This document shows, one piece after another, positions 34,734 to 44,192 of a stretch of 64,000 nucleotides of DNA. This stretch comes from Haloferula sp. BvORR071 (lineage in GTDB: Bacteria; Verrucomicrobiota; Verrucomicrobiia; Verrucomicrobiales; Akkermansiaceae): NCBI RefSeq assembly GCF_000739615.1, contig NZ_BATP01000057.1, positions 178,624 through 242,623 on the forward strand, in the 5' to 3' direction. Numbering within the stretch: the stretch's first letter is position 1; each line of letters begins with the position of its first letter. The position numbers and the translations under genes are program-made. Below the pieces are notes generated by a model. The model searched no databases and had not been told where the DNA came from. It saw only the letters and a program-made list of their open reading frames with translations.

Positions 34734-34760
34734 TGGTTCCTTGGGCGCTATCGTCGCGCC

Positions 34761-35054
34761 ATGAACCTGACCATCAAGGGAATTCCCGAAGAGTTGGGGG
34801 CCGCCTTGAAGGAATTGGCGGCCGCCTCGAATCGGAGTTTGAACGGTGAAATCATTCACCGCCTGTCGCGCTCCTTGGCTGCAGACGCCCCCGCACCTCT
34901 TCCTTCACCACGTTTGAATGAGTCGCCCGATGCGGTGGCGGATGCGTGGGAATCCTTGGCTGGCCGTTGGAAGTCGGACTTGAACGTGGAGGCGGAAATC
35001 GCCGCACTTTACGAGACCCGCTCCGGAGGTCGGGAGATCGATCTCACTTGGTAG
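34761..35054 (+). CDS. RHH antitoxin (FitA-like)
   Basis: A 97-residue antitoxin. The N-terminal Arc-like ribbon-helix-helix (NLTIKGIPEELGAALKELAAASNRSLNGEIIHRL) binds DNA; the C-terminal half, rich in acidic and Trp residues, should wrap the toxin. It is 3 bases upstream of the PIN toxin gene. The upstream gap holds the direct repeat ATGGTT-GCATA-ATGGTT overlapping the oppF stop, which may be part of an autoregulatory site. The pair probably represses its own transcription. Confidence 0.85.
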   Translation: MNLTIKGIPEELGAALKELAAASNRSLNGEIIHRLSRSLAADAPAPLPSPRLNESPDAVADAWESLAGRWKSDLNVEAEIAALYETRSGGREIDLTW

Positions 35055-35057
35055 CCC

Positions 35058-35453
35058 ATGTATCTTCTCGATACCGATACCTGCATCATGATCCTCAGGG
35101 GAAATGGCAGGGTGATCGCTCGTCGGCGTGCCATTTATCAACCCGTGGTCACGACCGAGATCACTGCTTCCGAGTTGTTCTACGGCGCAGCGAAGTCGAA
35201 TGATCCCGCTGCGAATCGCCAGGTTGTCTTGGAGTTTCTCCGCACCTTGCAAGTGGTGCCGATCTCGCTTGCGGGAGCGCAATTCTTCGGCGGATTCAAG
35301 GCGCTGTTGCAGCGCTCCGGCACGCTCATTCCTGATGCGGACCTGTGGATCGCCTCAATTGCCATCTCCCTGAAGGCCAAGGTGGTCACTGGCAATGCCA
35401 AGCACTTGGGAAGAGTGCCCGGCATCCAATGCGAGGATTGGATCCGCGGCTGA
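35058..35453 (+). CDS. VapC-family PIN-domain toxin
   Basis: A 131-residue PIN-domain ribonuclease toxin. Acidic site residues are visible: LLDTDTCI (Asp5, Asp7), TTEITASELFYGA (Glu), IPDADLWIASIAI (Asp) and the C-terminal VTGNAKHLGRVPGI, where the last acidic residue of many VapC proteins is Asn. VapC toxins cut tRNA or rRNA when the antitoxin is degraded. It is partnered by the FitA-like antitoxin immediately upstream. Confidence 0.88.
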   Translation: MYLLDTDTCIMILRGNGRVIARRRAIYQPVVTTEITASELFYGAAKSNDPAANRQVVLEFLRTLQVVPISLAGAQFFGGFKALLQRSGTLIPDADLWIASIAISLKAKVVTGNAKHLGRVPGIQCEDWIRG

Positions 35454-35551
35454 TCTAACAGCCGCGCAGCCCTTCGTTCTCATTTCATCCCGGTCCTGAT
35501 ATCCGGAACCGGGTCCTCATGGGTGATGCTTCCCGCCCGTCGAGGGGAGCC

Positions 35552-38500
35552 TCACTCCACCCGCACCCGCACGAAGTCCTTCTGCGCCGCGCCTCGTAGG
35601 ATTCGCACACGCCGTCCTTCAGAGCCGGCAATGATTGTCGCGGCAGGATCGACTTCATCTACGGCACTGGCACTCCAGGTGGCCAGGTCGGCGCTCCGCT
35701 CGGGATAGTAGCCCATCCCGGCATCGATGCGGTCTTGCCAGCGGCGATAGTGAAGCGTGATCCATTGCTGGCTGTTCACCGTCTCGATCGTGCTGGTCAC
35801 GGGCGCGGGCGATTTTTGCTTCGGATTGGTATGGAAGGCATACTCGAGGACGTTGGGAATCTTGTCGCCGTCGGGATCCGCCGTGGCCAGCGCGTTGGCT
35901 CCGCTCAAGCCTTCGGCGAGGGCCCACTCACCATAGGTGATGCCGGGTGTGCTGGCGCGCAGGGTCAGCGTGCCGGGGGTATACTCCGCCTTCAGGTCCG
36001 CAGCCAGCACGGTGCTGAACTTTCCGCTCACGCCACCGTAGCCAGTGACTACATCGAAGGTCGTGCCATCCGCAGGCTGGTAGCCCCCGGTTTTCGTCAC
36101 CACCAGACTTCCGTCCAGTTGCACCGTTTCGTGGCTCAGAAGGCAGTCGAACTCAGGGGTCGCGGCATTCGCGCCCGCGAGCTCCACGGTCATGCTGCCG
36201 CTTGAGGTCTGTTGGAAGGACCAATGAAGGGTCTGTCGGCCCAAGGGATTGCCGAGGACCAGTCCGCCTTGGTTCACCAGTTTGTTGCCTCCATTGTAGT
36301 TCACACAGGTAACGCTGCCCGGGCAATTCAAGGTGCCTGTGGACAGGTTGATCAGGCGCACATTCTGCCGGCCTCCCAGGATACCTGTGCCTCCCAGCGT
36401 CATCTGGGACGCATTGCGCAGCTGGGCGGAAAAGCCCAGCCACTTCTCGCCGGGACCGGTGAGGCTCATGTTCGTGTTCTGCGTCAACACGCCATTGATC
36501 GTGCCTCCGCTCCATTCGATCAGGCCTCCGTTGAGCGCTGCAGTGCCATCGTCATGACCGTTCACATTCGCGCCGGAGAATTCCACCGTTACGTTGCTTT
36601 GGATCGTGGCTGCTCCGCGCAAGTAGACGTTGCCGCCATTGAAGCGCGTGCGGCCTGCACCTTGGAATTGCGTGCCCGCGTTGAACGCCGCTTCGGTTTG
36701 GAGGTCGGTCTTGCCTAGCAGGGTGCGGATCGTGCCATTGCCTTCGACCGCCCATTCGTCCAGCCAGGTGGATGCGGTTCCGCCGCTCTTCTCAAAGGTG
36801 CCGGCCAGCAGCAGGCGGTTGCCGCCATTGTAGTTGGCGAAGAGGTCGCCGTCCGCGCTCGCGCGGAAGGTGCCATTGCTCTTCACGTCGATGGTCGAGT
36901 TCTGGTGGCCTTGGATCGGATAGCCTCCGTCCCATTGCAATAGCCCCTGCACCTCCAGCACCGCGCCGGTGGTCAGTTCCTTGCCGCTGGGGCTGGAGAC
37001 GACCAGTGATTGGCCGGTGGGAATCCGCATTTGTCCCTGGATGTTGCCGCCGGTCCAAGTTGAGCCCGTGGCGAAGTCGAAGAGCCCGCCGTCTCCACCG
37101 CCCGCAGTGCCGCCCTTCAGGGCCAGGCGCCCGCTGGCAGGGCCACTGGCGAGCAAGGATCCATCGGTGATCTCGACGTTGCCAGCCAAGGTGGCACCTC
37201 CTTCAAGCACGTGCCCGCCATTGGCGAAGCGCAGCACTCCCGGTGCATTGCCGGTGAAGCTGCCATCGCCGCTGCCGCCGCCAAACAACAAGAGCATGCC
37301 GTTGTTCACCGCCGCACTGCCATCGTTGTCGAAGGCCCAGTAGATCGCGCTGTCGCCCGCGCTGGTCTTCACGAGGCTCGCGCCATCATCGATCACCAGG
37401 TGGTTGCCGCCGTTGTAGTTGGTGAAGGCGGCTGCGGACCCGATCGTCATTCCAGCCCCATTGCGGATTCGCAGCGTCGCGTTTTGGATGCCCTGCAGTT
37501 CGCCACCCTCCCAGACGAGCGAGCCGCTACAATCAATCGTGGAGCCGGCCCCGAGAGTGTGGCGGTTGTCGCTGCTCAAGCGCAAGTAGGCGAGGTTCGC
37601 CACCTTCACGATCCCATCCATGCCGCCGGCCACCCAGCGCAGGGTGCCCTTGATCTGTCCGGCCTCCTCACCGTGCAGGGCGCCGGTGTGCTCGATGGTT
37701 CCCGCAAGGGTGCAAGCGCCCTTCAGCCAGCTTTCACCCGCCAGGATGAACTTGCCCGCGCCATTGAAAGACGAACCTTCCAGCAGGTTGAGCGGGGAGT
37801 TGATGATGGTGTCGCCGCCGCCGGTCGATTCGAAGGATGCGGCTTGGTTGTAGGTCCAGGAATGCAGTGTCACATCACCGCCGGTCGCGGTGCGCCGGAA
37901 GGTCCCCTGATTGGTGAAGCTGTTGCCGCCGTTGTAGTTGGTGAAAGGCGCCCCGGTGGCAGCGATTTGCCACAGCGCCCCGGGGGCATTGGTCACGGCT
38001 ACGTTTTGGATGCCGACTATCGGGCTGGTTCCTTGCCAGAGCACGGTGCCCTTGTTGACCAGAGTTGCACCTTGGTTGAGCTGGGAACCGCCGTCGAAGC
38101 TCAGTTGGGTGGCGGCCGGTACTTCCAGAGAGCCGCTCAGCGCTCCACCGTTCCAAATCCAGTTGCCCTGGATCTTCGCGGTGGGACCGCAGCTCAGCGT
38201 TCCACCGGTGAATTTCAGTGTCGCCACCGTGGAGCTGACCGCGCCGTTGAAGGTCCAGGTGCCACCGGCTATTTCGATCGTGCCCGTGCCGCTCAGGACG
38301 GAGCCTCCGGTCGCGCTCCAGTCGGCAGCGATGTAGAGTTGGCCTGTGCTGGCTTTCATCTCCCCCGGACTGCTGTAAGTCCAGTTTCGCAGCATGGTCT
38401 GGCCGCTGCCGGTTTTCTCCAGCCGTCCCTGGTTGTTGAAAACATTTCCGCCATTGTAGTTCGCGAAGGCATCGCCCGTGTTCTCCAGGCGCCACACGCC

Positions 38501-41485
38501 GCTGGCTTGGTTGTTTACGGTCGCGTTCTGGATGCCCACCAGGGGACTGGGAGCGGTCCAATGCACCGTGCCGGAATTGTTGAAGACCGAGTTGGTATTG
38601 AGTTGGCAGGCGCCCGTGATGGAGAGATCCGATCCATTCGCGAGGGTGAGGCTGCCTTCGAAGGCTCCTCCGCTCCACACGAAGTTGCCGTTCATGCTCA
38701 ACGGTGCACTTGTCGTCAGAGTTCCGCCTGCATGTTGGAAAAGTCCGGCTGCATTGGTGATCGACCCGCTGGTGGACACCGTGCCGTCGGCAATCCGGAA
38801 GCCACCCGCACCGGTGAACTGCACGCCGCCCGGCAGCGTCGCGTTGGCTCGCAGGACCAGCACCGCGCCTTGCTTCTGCACTTCGCCGCCCAGTGAGTAG
38901 GACCAGTCGTTCAACTCGCTGTCATTCGCGGCCGTGTGGCGCAGGATGCCTTGGTTGATGAATTGGTTGCCGCCGTTGTAGTTTGAGAACACGTCACCCG
39001 CTGTGGCCAGGATCCAAGTGGCACCGGGCAGATTGGTGATGGTTGCGTTTTGCTGGCCGACGATGACACCAGCATTGTGGCTTACGGTGCCCGAGTTGTT
39101 CAGGCACCCGCCACCGCCGAGCCAGCGGTCCGCGGGGCCGGTCAATTGCAGCGTGCCCTGATTGTTCCAGATCCCGTTGAGTGTTCCTCCGCTCCACTCG
39201 GATTGATGGCTGGTCGTGACAGTGCCAAAGGCACCGGGTCCGTTCACGAAGTTCAAATAGCTGTTCACCAAGGTCAGCCCATACACGCTGCGGCTGATCG
39301 TGCTGGTCACCTCGTCGCCATTCGCGATCACGACCTTATCGTTCACATCGGGAACACCGTAGGGACTCCAGTTCTCCGCCACTCCCCAGGATCTGCTGTC
39401 ATTGGTGTAGTTGTCGTCGCGCAGCGTGGCACCGGTCCAAGTATAAACCGGGTGATGGTCCACGCTGAAAGACACGCCGGCGCCGGTCGTGCCGGCGGGC
39501 ATCTCGCGGTTGGTCGCGCTGACTTGGATCGAGTAGTTGCCGTTCGGGAGGACCGCGGCACTGGGAAGATTCCAGCCGGCAGGTGCGGTCCACTTGCCGC
39601 TGTCCGGATCGTGGGTCACCGGCAGGTTCACCGACGATCCACTCCAGTCGGTCCCGCTCCAGAATTCCACCCCGCCGCCCGGGATGAAGTGGGCGATGCT
39701 CAAGGTGACCGATGCAATCCCGGATTCCGGATCGGATGCCTTGCCCAGCAGCGACGGGAGATTCGGAACGGTGAGCACACTGCCGCTCGTAGGAGAATCG
39801 AAGCTCACCACCGGCAGACTGCTGTCCGCCGCGGTGCGCGTTACACCGATACTCGAGATGGTCTGGTTGGAGGCGGCGTCGGTGGCGATCACGCGGATCG
39901 TGATCGCTTGGCCTTGCGGCCAGTTCTGCCGGTTGGGCGGGGAGACGTTCAAGGTCCAGCGCCCGGCGTTTTGAGTCGCCGCTAATTGGGTCGGGGTAGT
40001 GCTCCAGTTGGTGCCACTCCAGAAGAAGAGATCGGCGCCGACCGTGCGCCGCAGTTCGACCTTCAGTGTGTTGGCGTCCGGTGCCAGAATCTTCAATGGA
40101 TCAAGATTGAAGATCGGTGGGCCGTTGTTCGCCCACGGCTCGATAACCACCGGAGGCGCGGTGTTGTCGATGGTGAAGGAGTTCGAGATGAAGCTGCTCC
40201 CTTGGTCGTTCTGATCGACCGAGGTGACATGCAGTTCGTAGCCGCCGTCCGGCAGTCCGGCGGGCAGCGCCGTGCGCCAGGTGTGCGAGCCGGTCGCAAT
40301 CGGCAGCAGATTCTCGATCGTCGCTTCCTTGGTATGGTTCGCGTAATTGAAGGTGCCCGAGTCGAAGCCTGGGGTGCTCCAGCGGTACCATTTCCCTTGG
40401 CTTGAGCTGTAGAGCGCGATCTTCGTCCGCAGCAGGCCAACCGCTTTGGCGCTGCCATCAGCGGAAGTATCGGTGGTGGTTCCGAAGATGCCGGTCGCGG
40501 CCAGAGCCGTGCTGGTATAGATCTTGCCTGGAGCCGGGCTCGTGATGTCGGCGACGGGGGGCAGCTCATCGGCCATGGTGTAGCCCATGTCGCGCATCGC
40601 GCTCGTGACCAGCGGACCGAAGGCCTGAGTCGGGAAGCTCAAGAGCGGCGTCTGCAGCTCGTTGATGTTGCCCGGAGTCGAATAAGTTGTCTCGTCGAAG
40701 TGATGGAGCGAAGAGCCGCCGCTGTAGGTGGCAGGGGCATGCACCTTGGCGGGATTGCCGTTGTTGTAGAGGCGCAGGGTCGGACCGTCGGCGAAGACAT
40801 CGTCGCTGGTGCGCAGCGGCACCCGGCTTCCCGCGGCCATGGTCGTCAGGAAGGTGCCTGCCCCGTCGGTCATCAGGCTATCCCATGCCGTGGGAAAGCC
40901 GATCCCGTAATTGCCGTTCTGGTCGAGGGTTGCAATGAAGCCGAAGCCATGCGCAAGTTCGTGCAAGATCGCACCGGCGAAGGAGCTGCCCGCACCACTG
41001 TTGTTCAGGTCGTAGTTCCAGGAGAAACCGTCCGAGGTGATCTCGTCGGGATAGGAATTGCAGTTCACCGAGACGTCGGTGGAGGTCCCGTTGAGCACGA
41101 GATCCTGCCCCATCACCTGATCCACCAGAGCGGAGGGATAGAAGGTGTTGTTCTTCGGCAGCCCGCTCACGACCACGCCATTCTTGAAGAAGTTCTGCGG
41201 GCTGGCGCTGGCCATGGTGATGATCCCATTGCCGCCCGGTGCCGTGCTCGCCCAGCCGGCTGTGACCTTGATCGGGATACTGCCCTTGATTTGTGAGGAC
41301 CATCGCGAAGCGGCATACTCGAAGGCGATCCGCCGTTGCTGGCCCAGGGTGGTGCCGGGATTGGATCCCGTGGCAGCTCGCGGCGCGGGATCGAAGAATC
41401 CGGTATTCGCCGCGTCGGTGTAAGTCACTTGGATCGGGACAGCCGAGGCAGTCGCTACCAACAGGAGGGGGAGGAAGAATTTCAT
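35552..41485 (-). CDS. Giant secreted metzincin-like protein with NYNGGN repeats
   Basis: A 1977-residue secreted protein. Signal peptide: MKFFLPLLLVATASAVP. Residues about 20-310 form a protease-like domain with the zinc motif HELAHGFGF (near 180). Ig/CARDB-like beta domains follow to about 720 (SSFISNSFTIDNTAPPVV, VSFDSPTSGSVLTVP). From about 740 to 1850 six beta-helix-type segments carry NYNGGN with a conserved lead-in (QNAT near 25 residues before). The C-terminal segment reads ATADPDGDKIPNVLEYAF, then a short beta domain. No autotransporter barrel, LPxTG or PEP-CTERM anchor is seen. The metzincin third His is not obvious, so the protease call is tentative. It is followed 24 bases upstream by a small anchored protein. 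Confidence 0.82.
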   Translation of the reverse strand: MKFFLPLLLVATASAVPIQVTYTDAANTGFFDPAPRAATGSNPGTTLGQQRRIAFEYAASRWSSQIKGSIPIKVTAGWASTAPGGNGIITMASASPQNFFKNGVVVSGLPKNNTFYPSALVDQVMGQDLVLNGTSTDVSVNCNSYPDEITSDGFSWNYDLNNSGAGSSFAGAILHELAHGFGFIATLDQNGNYGIGFPTAWDSLMTDGAGTFLTTMAAGSRVPLRTSDDVFADGPTLRLYNNGNPAKVHAPATYSGGSSLHHFDETTYSTPGNINELQTPLLSFPTQAFGPLVTSAMRDMGYTMADELPPVADITSPAPGKIYTSTALAATGIFGTTTDTSADGSAKAVGLLRTKIALYSSSQGKWYRWSTPGFDSGTFNYANHTKEATIENLLPIATGSHTWRTALPAGLPDGGYELHVTSVDQNDQGSSFISNSFTIDNTAPPVVIEPWANNGPPIFNLDPLKILAPDANTLKVELRRTVGADLFFWSGTNWSTTPTQLAATQNAGRWTLNVSPPNRQNWPQGQAITIRVIATDAASNQTISSIGVTRTAADSSLPVVSFDSPTSGSVLTVPNLPSLLGKASDPESGIASVTLSIAHFIPGGGVEFWSGTDWSGSSVNLPVTHDPDSGKWTAPAGWNLPSAAVLPNGNYSIQVSATNREMPAGTTGAGVSFSVDHHPVYTWTGATLRDDNYTNDSRSWGVAENWSPYGVPDVNDKVVIANGDEVTSTISRSVYGLTLVNSYLNFVNGPGAFGTVTTSHQSEWSGGTLNGIWNNQGTLQLTGPADRWLGGGGCLNNSGTVSHNAGVIVGQQNATITNLPGATWILATAGDVFSNYNGGNQFINQGILRHTAANDSELNDWSYSLGGEVQKQGAVLVLRANATLPGGVQFTGAGGFRIADGTVSTSGSITNAAGLFQHAGGTLTTSAPLSMNGNFVWSGGAFEGSLTLANGSDLSITGACQLNTNSVFNNSGTVHWTAPSPLVGIQNATVNNQASGVWRLENTGDAFANYNGGNVFNNQGRLEKTGSGQTMLRNWTYSSPGEMKASTGQLYIAADWSATGGSVLSGTGTIEIAGGTWTFNGAVSSTVATLKFTGGTLSCGPTAKIQGNWIWNGGALSGSLEVPAATQLSFDGGSQLNQGATLVNKGTVLWQGTSPIVGIQNVAVTNAPGALWQIAATGAPFTNYNGGNSFTNQGTFRRTATGGDVTLHSWTYNQAASFESTGGGDTIINSPLNLLEGSSFNGAGKFILAGESWLKGACTLAGTIEHTGALHGEEAGQIKGTLRWVAGGMDGIVKVANLAYLRLSSDNRHTLGAGSTIDCSGSLVWEGGELQGIQNATLRIRNGAGMTIGSAAAFTNYNGGNHLVIDDGASLVKTSAGDSAIYWAFDNDGSAAVNNGMLLLFGGGSGDGSFTGNAPGVLRFANGGHVLEGGATLAGNVEITDGSLLASGPASGRLALKGGTAGGGDGGLFDFATGSTWTGGNIQGQMRIPTGQSLVVSSPSGKELTTGAVLEVQGLLQWDGGYPIQGHQNSTIDVKSNGTFRASADGDLFANYNGGNRLLLAGTFEKSGGTASTWLDEWAVEGNGTIRTLLGKTDLQTEAAFNAGTQFQGAGRTRFNGGNVYLRGAATIQSNVTVEFSGANVNGHDDGTAALNGGLIEWSGGTINGVLTQNTNMSLTGPGEKWLGFSAQLRNASQMTLGGTGILGGRQNVRLINLSTGTLNCPGSVTCVNYNGGNKLVNQGGLVLGNPLGRQTLHWSFQQTSSGSMTVELAGANAATPEFDCLLSHETVQLDGSLVVTKTGGYQPADGTTFDVVTGYGGVSGKFSTVLAADLKAEYTPGTLTLRASTPGITYGEWALAEGLSGANALATADPDGDKIPNVLEYAFHTNPKQKSPAPVTSTIETVNSQQWITLHYRRWQDRIDAGMGYYPERSADLATWSASAVDEVDPAATIIAGSEGRRVRILRGAAQKDFVRVRVE
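36294..38983 (-). repeat. Coding tandem repeats with NYNGGN motif
   Basis: The octamer TTGTAGTT, reading AACTACAA within the NYNGGN codons on the minus strand, starts at 36294, 36828, 37413, 37932, 38454 and 38976. The spacings are 534, 585, 519, 522 and 522 bases (178, 195, 173, 174 and 174 residues), all multiples of three. The three units with smallest sequence number (nearest the 5' end of the gene) are the most regular in length. The repeats belong to the beta-helix part of the giant secreted protein. Confidence 0.85.
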
Positions 41486-41509
41486 GGGAGAAGGGGAGGG
41501 AAAGGAAAC

Positions 41510-41932
41510 TCAGGGCTTGGCTTCAGCCTTGAGCGGGATGCGCCAGCTCTCATCGACGCTGGCTCCGATCAGGGTCTGCCCGTCGGGTAGCACGACCTCG
41601 CTGACCTTGGCCGGGGTCCGCGGAGTTCCCTCTGGCGGCGTCGGCTGGTCGGTGCCGGGCAGATGCCGGACGCTCACGCCGGGGAAATGTCCGGCCACAT
41701 AGGTTTCCGCCTCAGCCTGAGGCTCGAGAGCCGGGGCCGGCGGGGTGCGGGCCTTCGCGGGCAGGGGAGCCGGCAGGGAGGGATCCGGGGCCGCGGGCTT
41801 TTGCGCTGGGGGCGGTGCCGCGGTCAAAGTTGCGGCAGCTTTTTCATCTCCACGGCGGAGAATGAAGGGCAGGCACACGGCCAAGCCAAGGAGGACGGCA
41901 AGCGCCGCCCGCTTCAGGGAGGGGGAATTCAT
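41510..41932 (-). CDS. Pro-rich anchored hypothetical protein
   Basis: No family recognised. The 140-residue product has an N-terminal hydrophobic helix (RAALAVLLGLAVCLPFILRR) and an Ala/Pro-rich linker (about 30-80). A short folded region follows with VAGHFPGVSVRHLPG, VSEVVLPDGQTLIGASVDE and SWRIPL. It is encoded just upstream of, and in the same direction as, the giant metzincin-like gene (24-base gap). The two are probably co-transcribed, so it may assist export or anchoring of that protein; this is inferred from context only. Confidence 0.65.
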   Translation of the reverse strand: MNSPSLKRAALAVLLGLAVCLPFILRRGDEKAAATLTAAPPPAQKPAAPDPSLPAPLPAKARTPPAPALEPQAEAETYVAGHFPGVSVRHLPGTDQPTPPEGTPRTPAKVSEVVLPDGQTLIGASVDESWRIPLKAEAKP

Positions 41933-42048
41933 GGGGAGGGAGAGATTGGCCGGACTGCAAGACCCCTCGCCAGGAAGATAAGCGGGAGGACTTGGTGGAT
42001 GTTAGATCTGGGCCCTCCGGTGGGGCAAGCGGAGGAACTCCGCTCTTT

Positions 42049-42231
42049 TCAAGCAACTTGCGCGTTGGCGCAGGCGGTCTTGGCGGCCGGGAGGGTCATC
42101 TCCGGGGTGGCCTCCACCATCCGTAGCTTGCGCTTGGGGCGCTCGATCGGCAGACCGCCATAGATGGTGGTGGCCAGCATGGCGGAGGCGAGGGCGAGGA
42201 GCAGACGGCGATGGCGAGTGGCGCTAGTCAT
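42049..42231 (-). CDS. Small exported hypothetical protein
   Basis: A 60-residue frame with a basic N-terminus (TSATRHRR), a hydrophobic stretch ending at a possible signal-peptidase site (LLLALASAMLATTIYGG) and a short polar tail with two Pro-rich motifs. It is in the same direction as the two genes downstream and 116 bases before them. Coding status rests on the signal-like N-terminus only. Confidence 0.4.
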   Translation of the reverse strand: MTSATRHRRLLLALASAMLATTIYGGLPIERPKRKLRMVEATPEMTLPAAKTACANAQVA

Positions 42232-42380
42232 GTCCGGAGAGTCTCATGGAGCGGCCATGGGCACTATTACGTCATGACGGGAGGGGGTAGCAGGGGAGCT
42301 AGAGGGGAACCCCAAGGGGTGAAAATCGCCGAAACCAAGGGTTGAGTCCGCCGCCGCCCTCCCCCAAAACCGGTCCGGAA

Positions 42381-43637
42381 ATGAAGATCGTTGTCGTGGG
42401 CAAAGGGGGGCGCGAGCATGCGCTGGTACGGGCACTGGCGGAATCCCCGGGTGAGCCCGAGCTCTTCTGCTACCCCGGCAGCGATGCAATCCTGCAGATG
42501 GCCCGTCCGGTCGCCGCGGATGGCTTGGAGTCACTGGTGGAGTGGATGGAGGTCCACGAGATCGATCTCTGCGTGGCTGGCGAGGAAAGCTATCTGGTGA
42601 AGGGCGAGGGCCTCGCCAATCTCTGCGAGAAGGCGGGGATTCCCTGCTGGGGACCACACCTGCAATCCGCGCAGCTCGAGGCCAGCAAGGAGTCCGCGAA
42701 GGCCTTTCTGGAGCGCCAGGGCATCCCGACCGGCAAGGCGAGCGCTTGTGGCACTTTGGAGGAAGCGCGCGCCGCGATAGGCGGGCAGTATCCGACGGTC
42801 CTGAAGTTCGATGGGCTGGCCGCTGGCAAGGGCGTGGCGGTCTGTCTGAACCAAGAGGAGGGCGAGGCCTTCCTCGATGAAGTTTTCACGCAGAATCGCT
42901 TCGGTCCGGGGCGGGTACTGGTGGAGGAGTTCCTGACTGGCCCGGAGGTTTCGATCTTCGCGGCGATCGTGGATGAGCGGTATCTGATCTTCACCCCGGC
43001 CCGCGATTACAAGCGGATCGGGGAAGGGGATGCGGGTGCGAATACCGGTGGGATGGGCGCGGTGGCGAGCCGCCAGCTGATCCCGGCCGAACTGCTCGCG
43101 ACGATTGAGAAGGATGTCGTGGCTCCGACCGTGGCGGGCCTGCGCAAGGAGGGGCTGCCCTACCGCGGTTTCCTCTACTTCGGGCTGATGCTCACGCCGC
43201 AGGGGCCGAAGGTGATCGAATACAACTGCCGCTTCGGCGACCCGGAGTGCCAGGCGGTGATGCCGCTAGTGAAGGGCGATCTCGCCAGCTTCTGCCTGGC
43301 GGGAGCCAAGGGTGAGCTGAAGCCCGAGCTGATCTCTTTCGATGAAGGCTGGAGCGTCTGTGTGGTGCTCGCCTCCGCCGGTTATCCGGAAAGCTCGCGC
43401 AATGGTGATGTGATCCATGGGCTCGATGATCCCGGTGCCTTCCGGGTCTATCACGCGGGCACGCACCGCAGTCCTGCGGGCGAGTGGGTGACGAATGGTG
43501 GCCGGGTGCTGGCGGCTGTGGCAGGTGGCGCTACGCGTGCAGAAGCGGTGGCCGCGGCACACGCGGCTGCGGATCAGATTTCATTCGATGGTTCGCAGCG
43601 CCGCCGCGACATCGGGATCATGCATTTCGAAGACTGA
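42381..43637 (+). CDS. purD: Phosphoribosylamine-glycine ligase
   Basis: A 418-residue ATP-grasp enzyme (GARS), the second step of purine synthesis. Landmarks are the N-terminal KIVVVGKGGREHALVRAL, YPTVLKFDGLAAGKGVAVC (ATP-grasp), EEFLTGPEVSIFA, DAGANTGGMGA and VIEYNCRFGDPECQAVMPL. ATG 42381 is chosen since the family begins with this Rossmann-like start; an in-frame upstream segment to 42342 adds unrelated residues. It is followed 14 bases later by pyrR, joining purine and pyrimidine genes in one unit. Confidence 0.95.
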   Translation: MKIVVVGKGGREHALVRALAESPGEPELFCYPGSDAILQMARPVAADGLESLVEWMEVHEIDLCVAGEESYLVKGEGLANLCEKAGIPCWGPHLQSAQLEASKESAKAFLERQGIPTGKASACGTLEEARAAIGGQYPTVLKFDGLAAGKGVAVCLNQEEGEAFLDEVFTQNRFGPGRVLVEEFLTGPEVSIFAAIVDERYLIFTPARDYKRIGEGDAGANTGGMGAVASRQLIPAELLATIEKDVVAPTVAGLRKEGLPYRGFLYFGLMLTPQGPKVIEYNCRFGDPECQAVMPLVKGDLASFCLAGAKGELKPELISFDEGWSVCVVLASAGYPESSRNGDVIHGLDDPGAFRVYHAGTHRSPAGEWVTNGGRVLAAVAGGATRAEAVAAAHAAADQISFDGSQRRRDIGIMHFED

Positions 43638-43651
43638 ACACCCCCTGATTG

Positions 43652-44182
43652 ATGAACCGCACCCTTGGCCCAGAAGACATCGAGCAGGGCATCGATATCC
43701 TAGCCGCTGCGATCCGCGCGCGAACCGCGGGCGAGCCGATCGCCTTGGTCGGGATCCGCAGCCGTGGCGATGAAGTCGCGGAGCGGGTCTGCAACCGTTT
43801 GGCCGAGGATGACCGCGAGCTGTCGATGGGGATCCTGGACATCTCGCTGTATCGCGATGATTACGAGCACCTGCGGGAGAACCCGAAGCTGCAGGAGAGC
43901 GACATCCCTTTCACGGTGGATGGGGCCCACGTCATCCTGGTGGACGATGTGCTCTTCACCGGGCGGACGATCCGGGCGGCGCTGGATGCGCTGTCCGATT
44001 ACGGCCGTCCGGCGAAGGTGGAACTGGCGACGCTGATCGACCGCGGGCACCGCGAGATGCCGATCCAGCCGGACTACACCGGGATCCTGCTCGAAACTTC
44101 CCGGCACGATCACGTGCTTGTTTCCTTGGAAGCGACGGACGGAGAAGACAAGATCGAGGTCGTCGAGCCCAAGACCGAATAA
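43652..44182 (+). CDS. pyrR: Pyrimidine operon regulator / uracil phosphoribosyltransferase PyrR
   Basis: A 176-residue type I phosphoribosyltransferase. The PRPP-binding loop VILVDDVLFTGRTIRAALDAL is near residue 95, with ALVGIRSRGDEVAERV and LDISLYRDDY upstream. PyrR can bind pyr mRNA to cause attenuation in Gram-positive bacteria and has uracil phosphoribosyltransferase activity. There is no leader here: only 14 bases separate purD and this ATG, so no attenuator precedes it. It is followed by an unrelated membrane gene and then pyrB. Confidence 0.93.
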   Translation: MNRTLGPEDIEQGIDILAAAIRARTAGEPIALVGIRSRGDEVAERVCNRLAEDDRELSMGILDISLYRDDYEHLRENPKLQESDIPFTVDGAHVILVDDVLFTGRTIRAALDALSDYGRPAKVELATLIDRGHREMPIQPDYTGILLETSRHDHVLVSLEATDGEDKIEVVEPKTE

Positions 44183-44192
44183 GCCCTTCCCC

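Noticed and set aside
37211..38896. Long plus-strand reading frame of 561 codons, and others such as 10436-11722, 4659-5402 and 55606-57462 on the minus strand.
   Set aside because: They lie antisense to well-supported genes, have no recognisable motifs and show the low-complexity composition typical of shadow frames in GC-rich DNA.
36294..38983. Regularly spaced repeats could suggest a CRISPR array.
   Set aside because: Spacings of about 520-585 bases, all multiples of three, lie within one long reading frame and encode a conserved NYNGGN motif.
43638..43651. PyrR-dependent attenuator expected before pyrR.
   Set aside because: There are only 14 bases between purD and pyrR, too short for an attenuator with anti-terminator.
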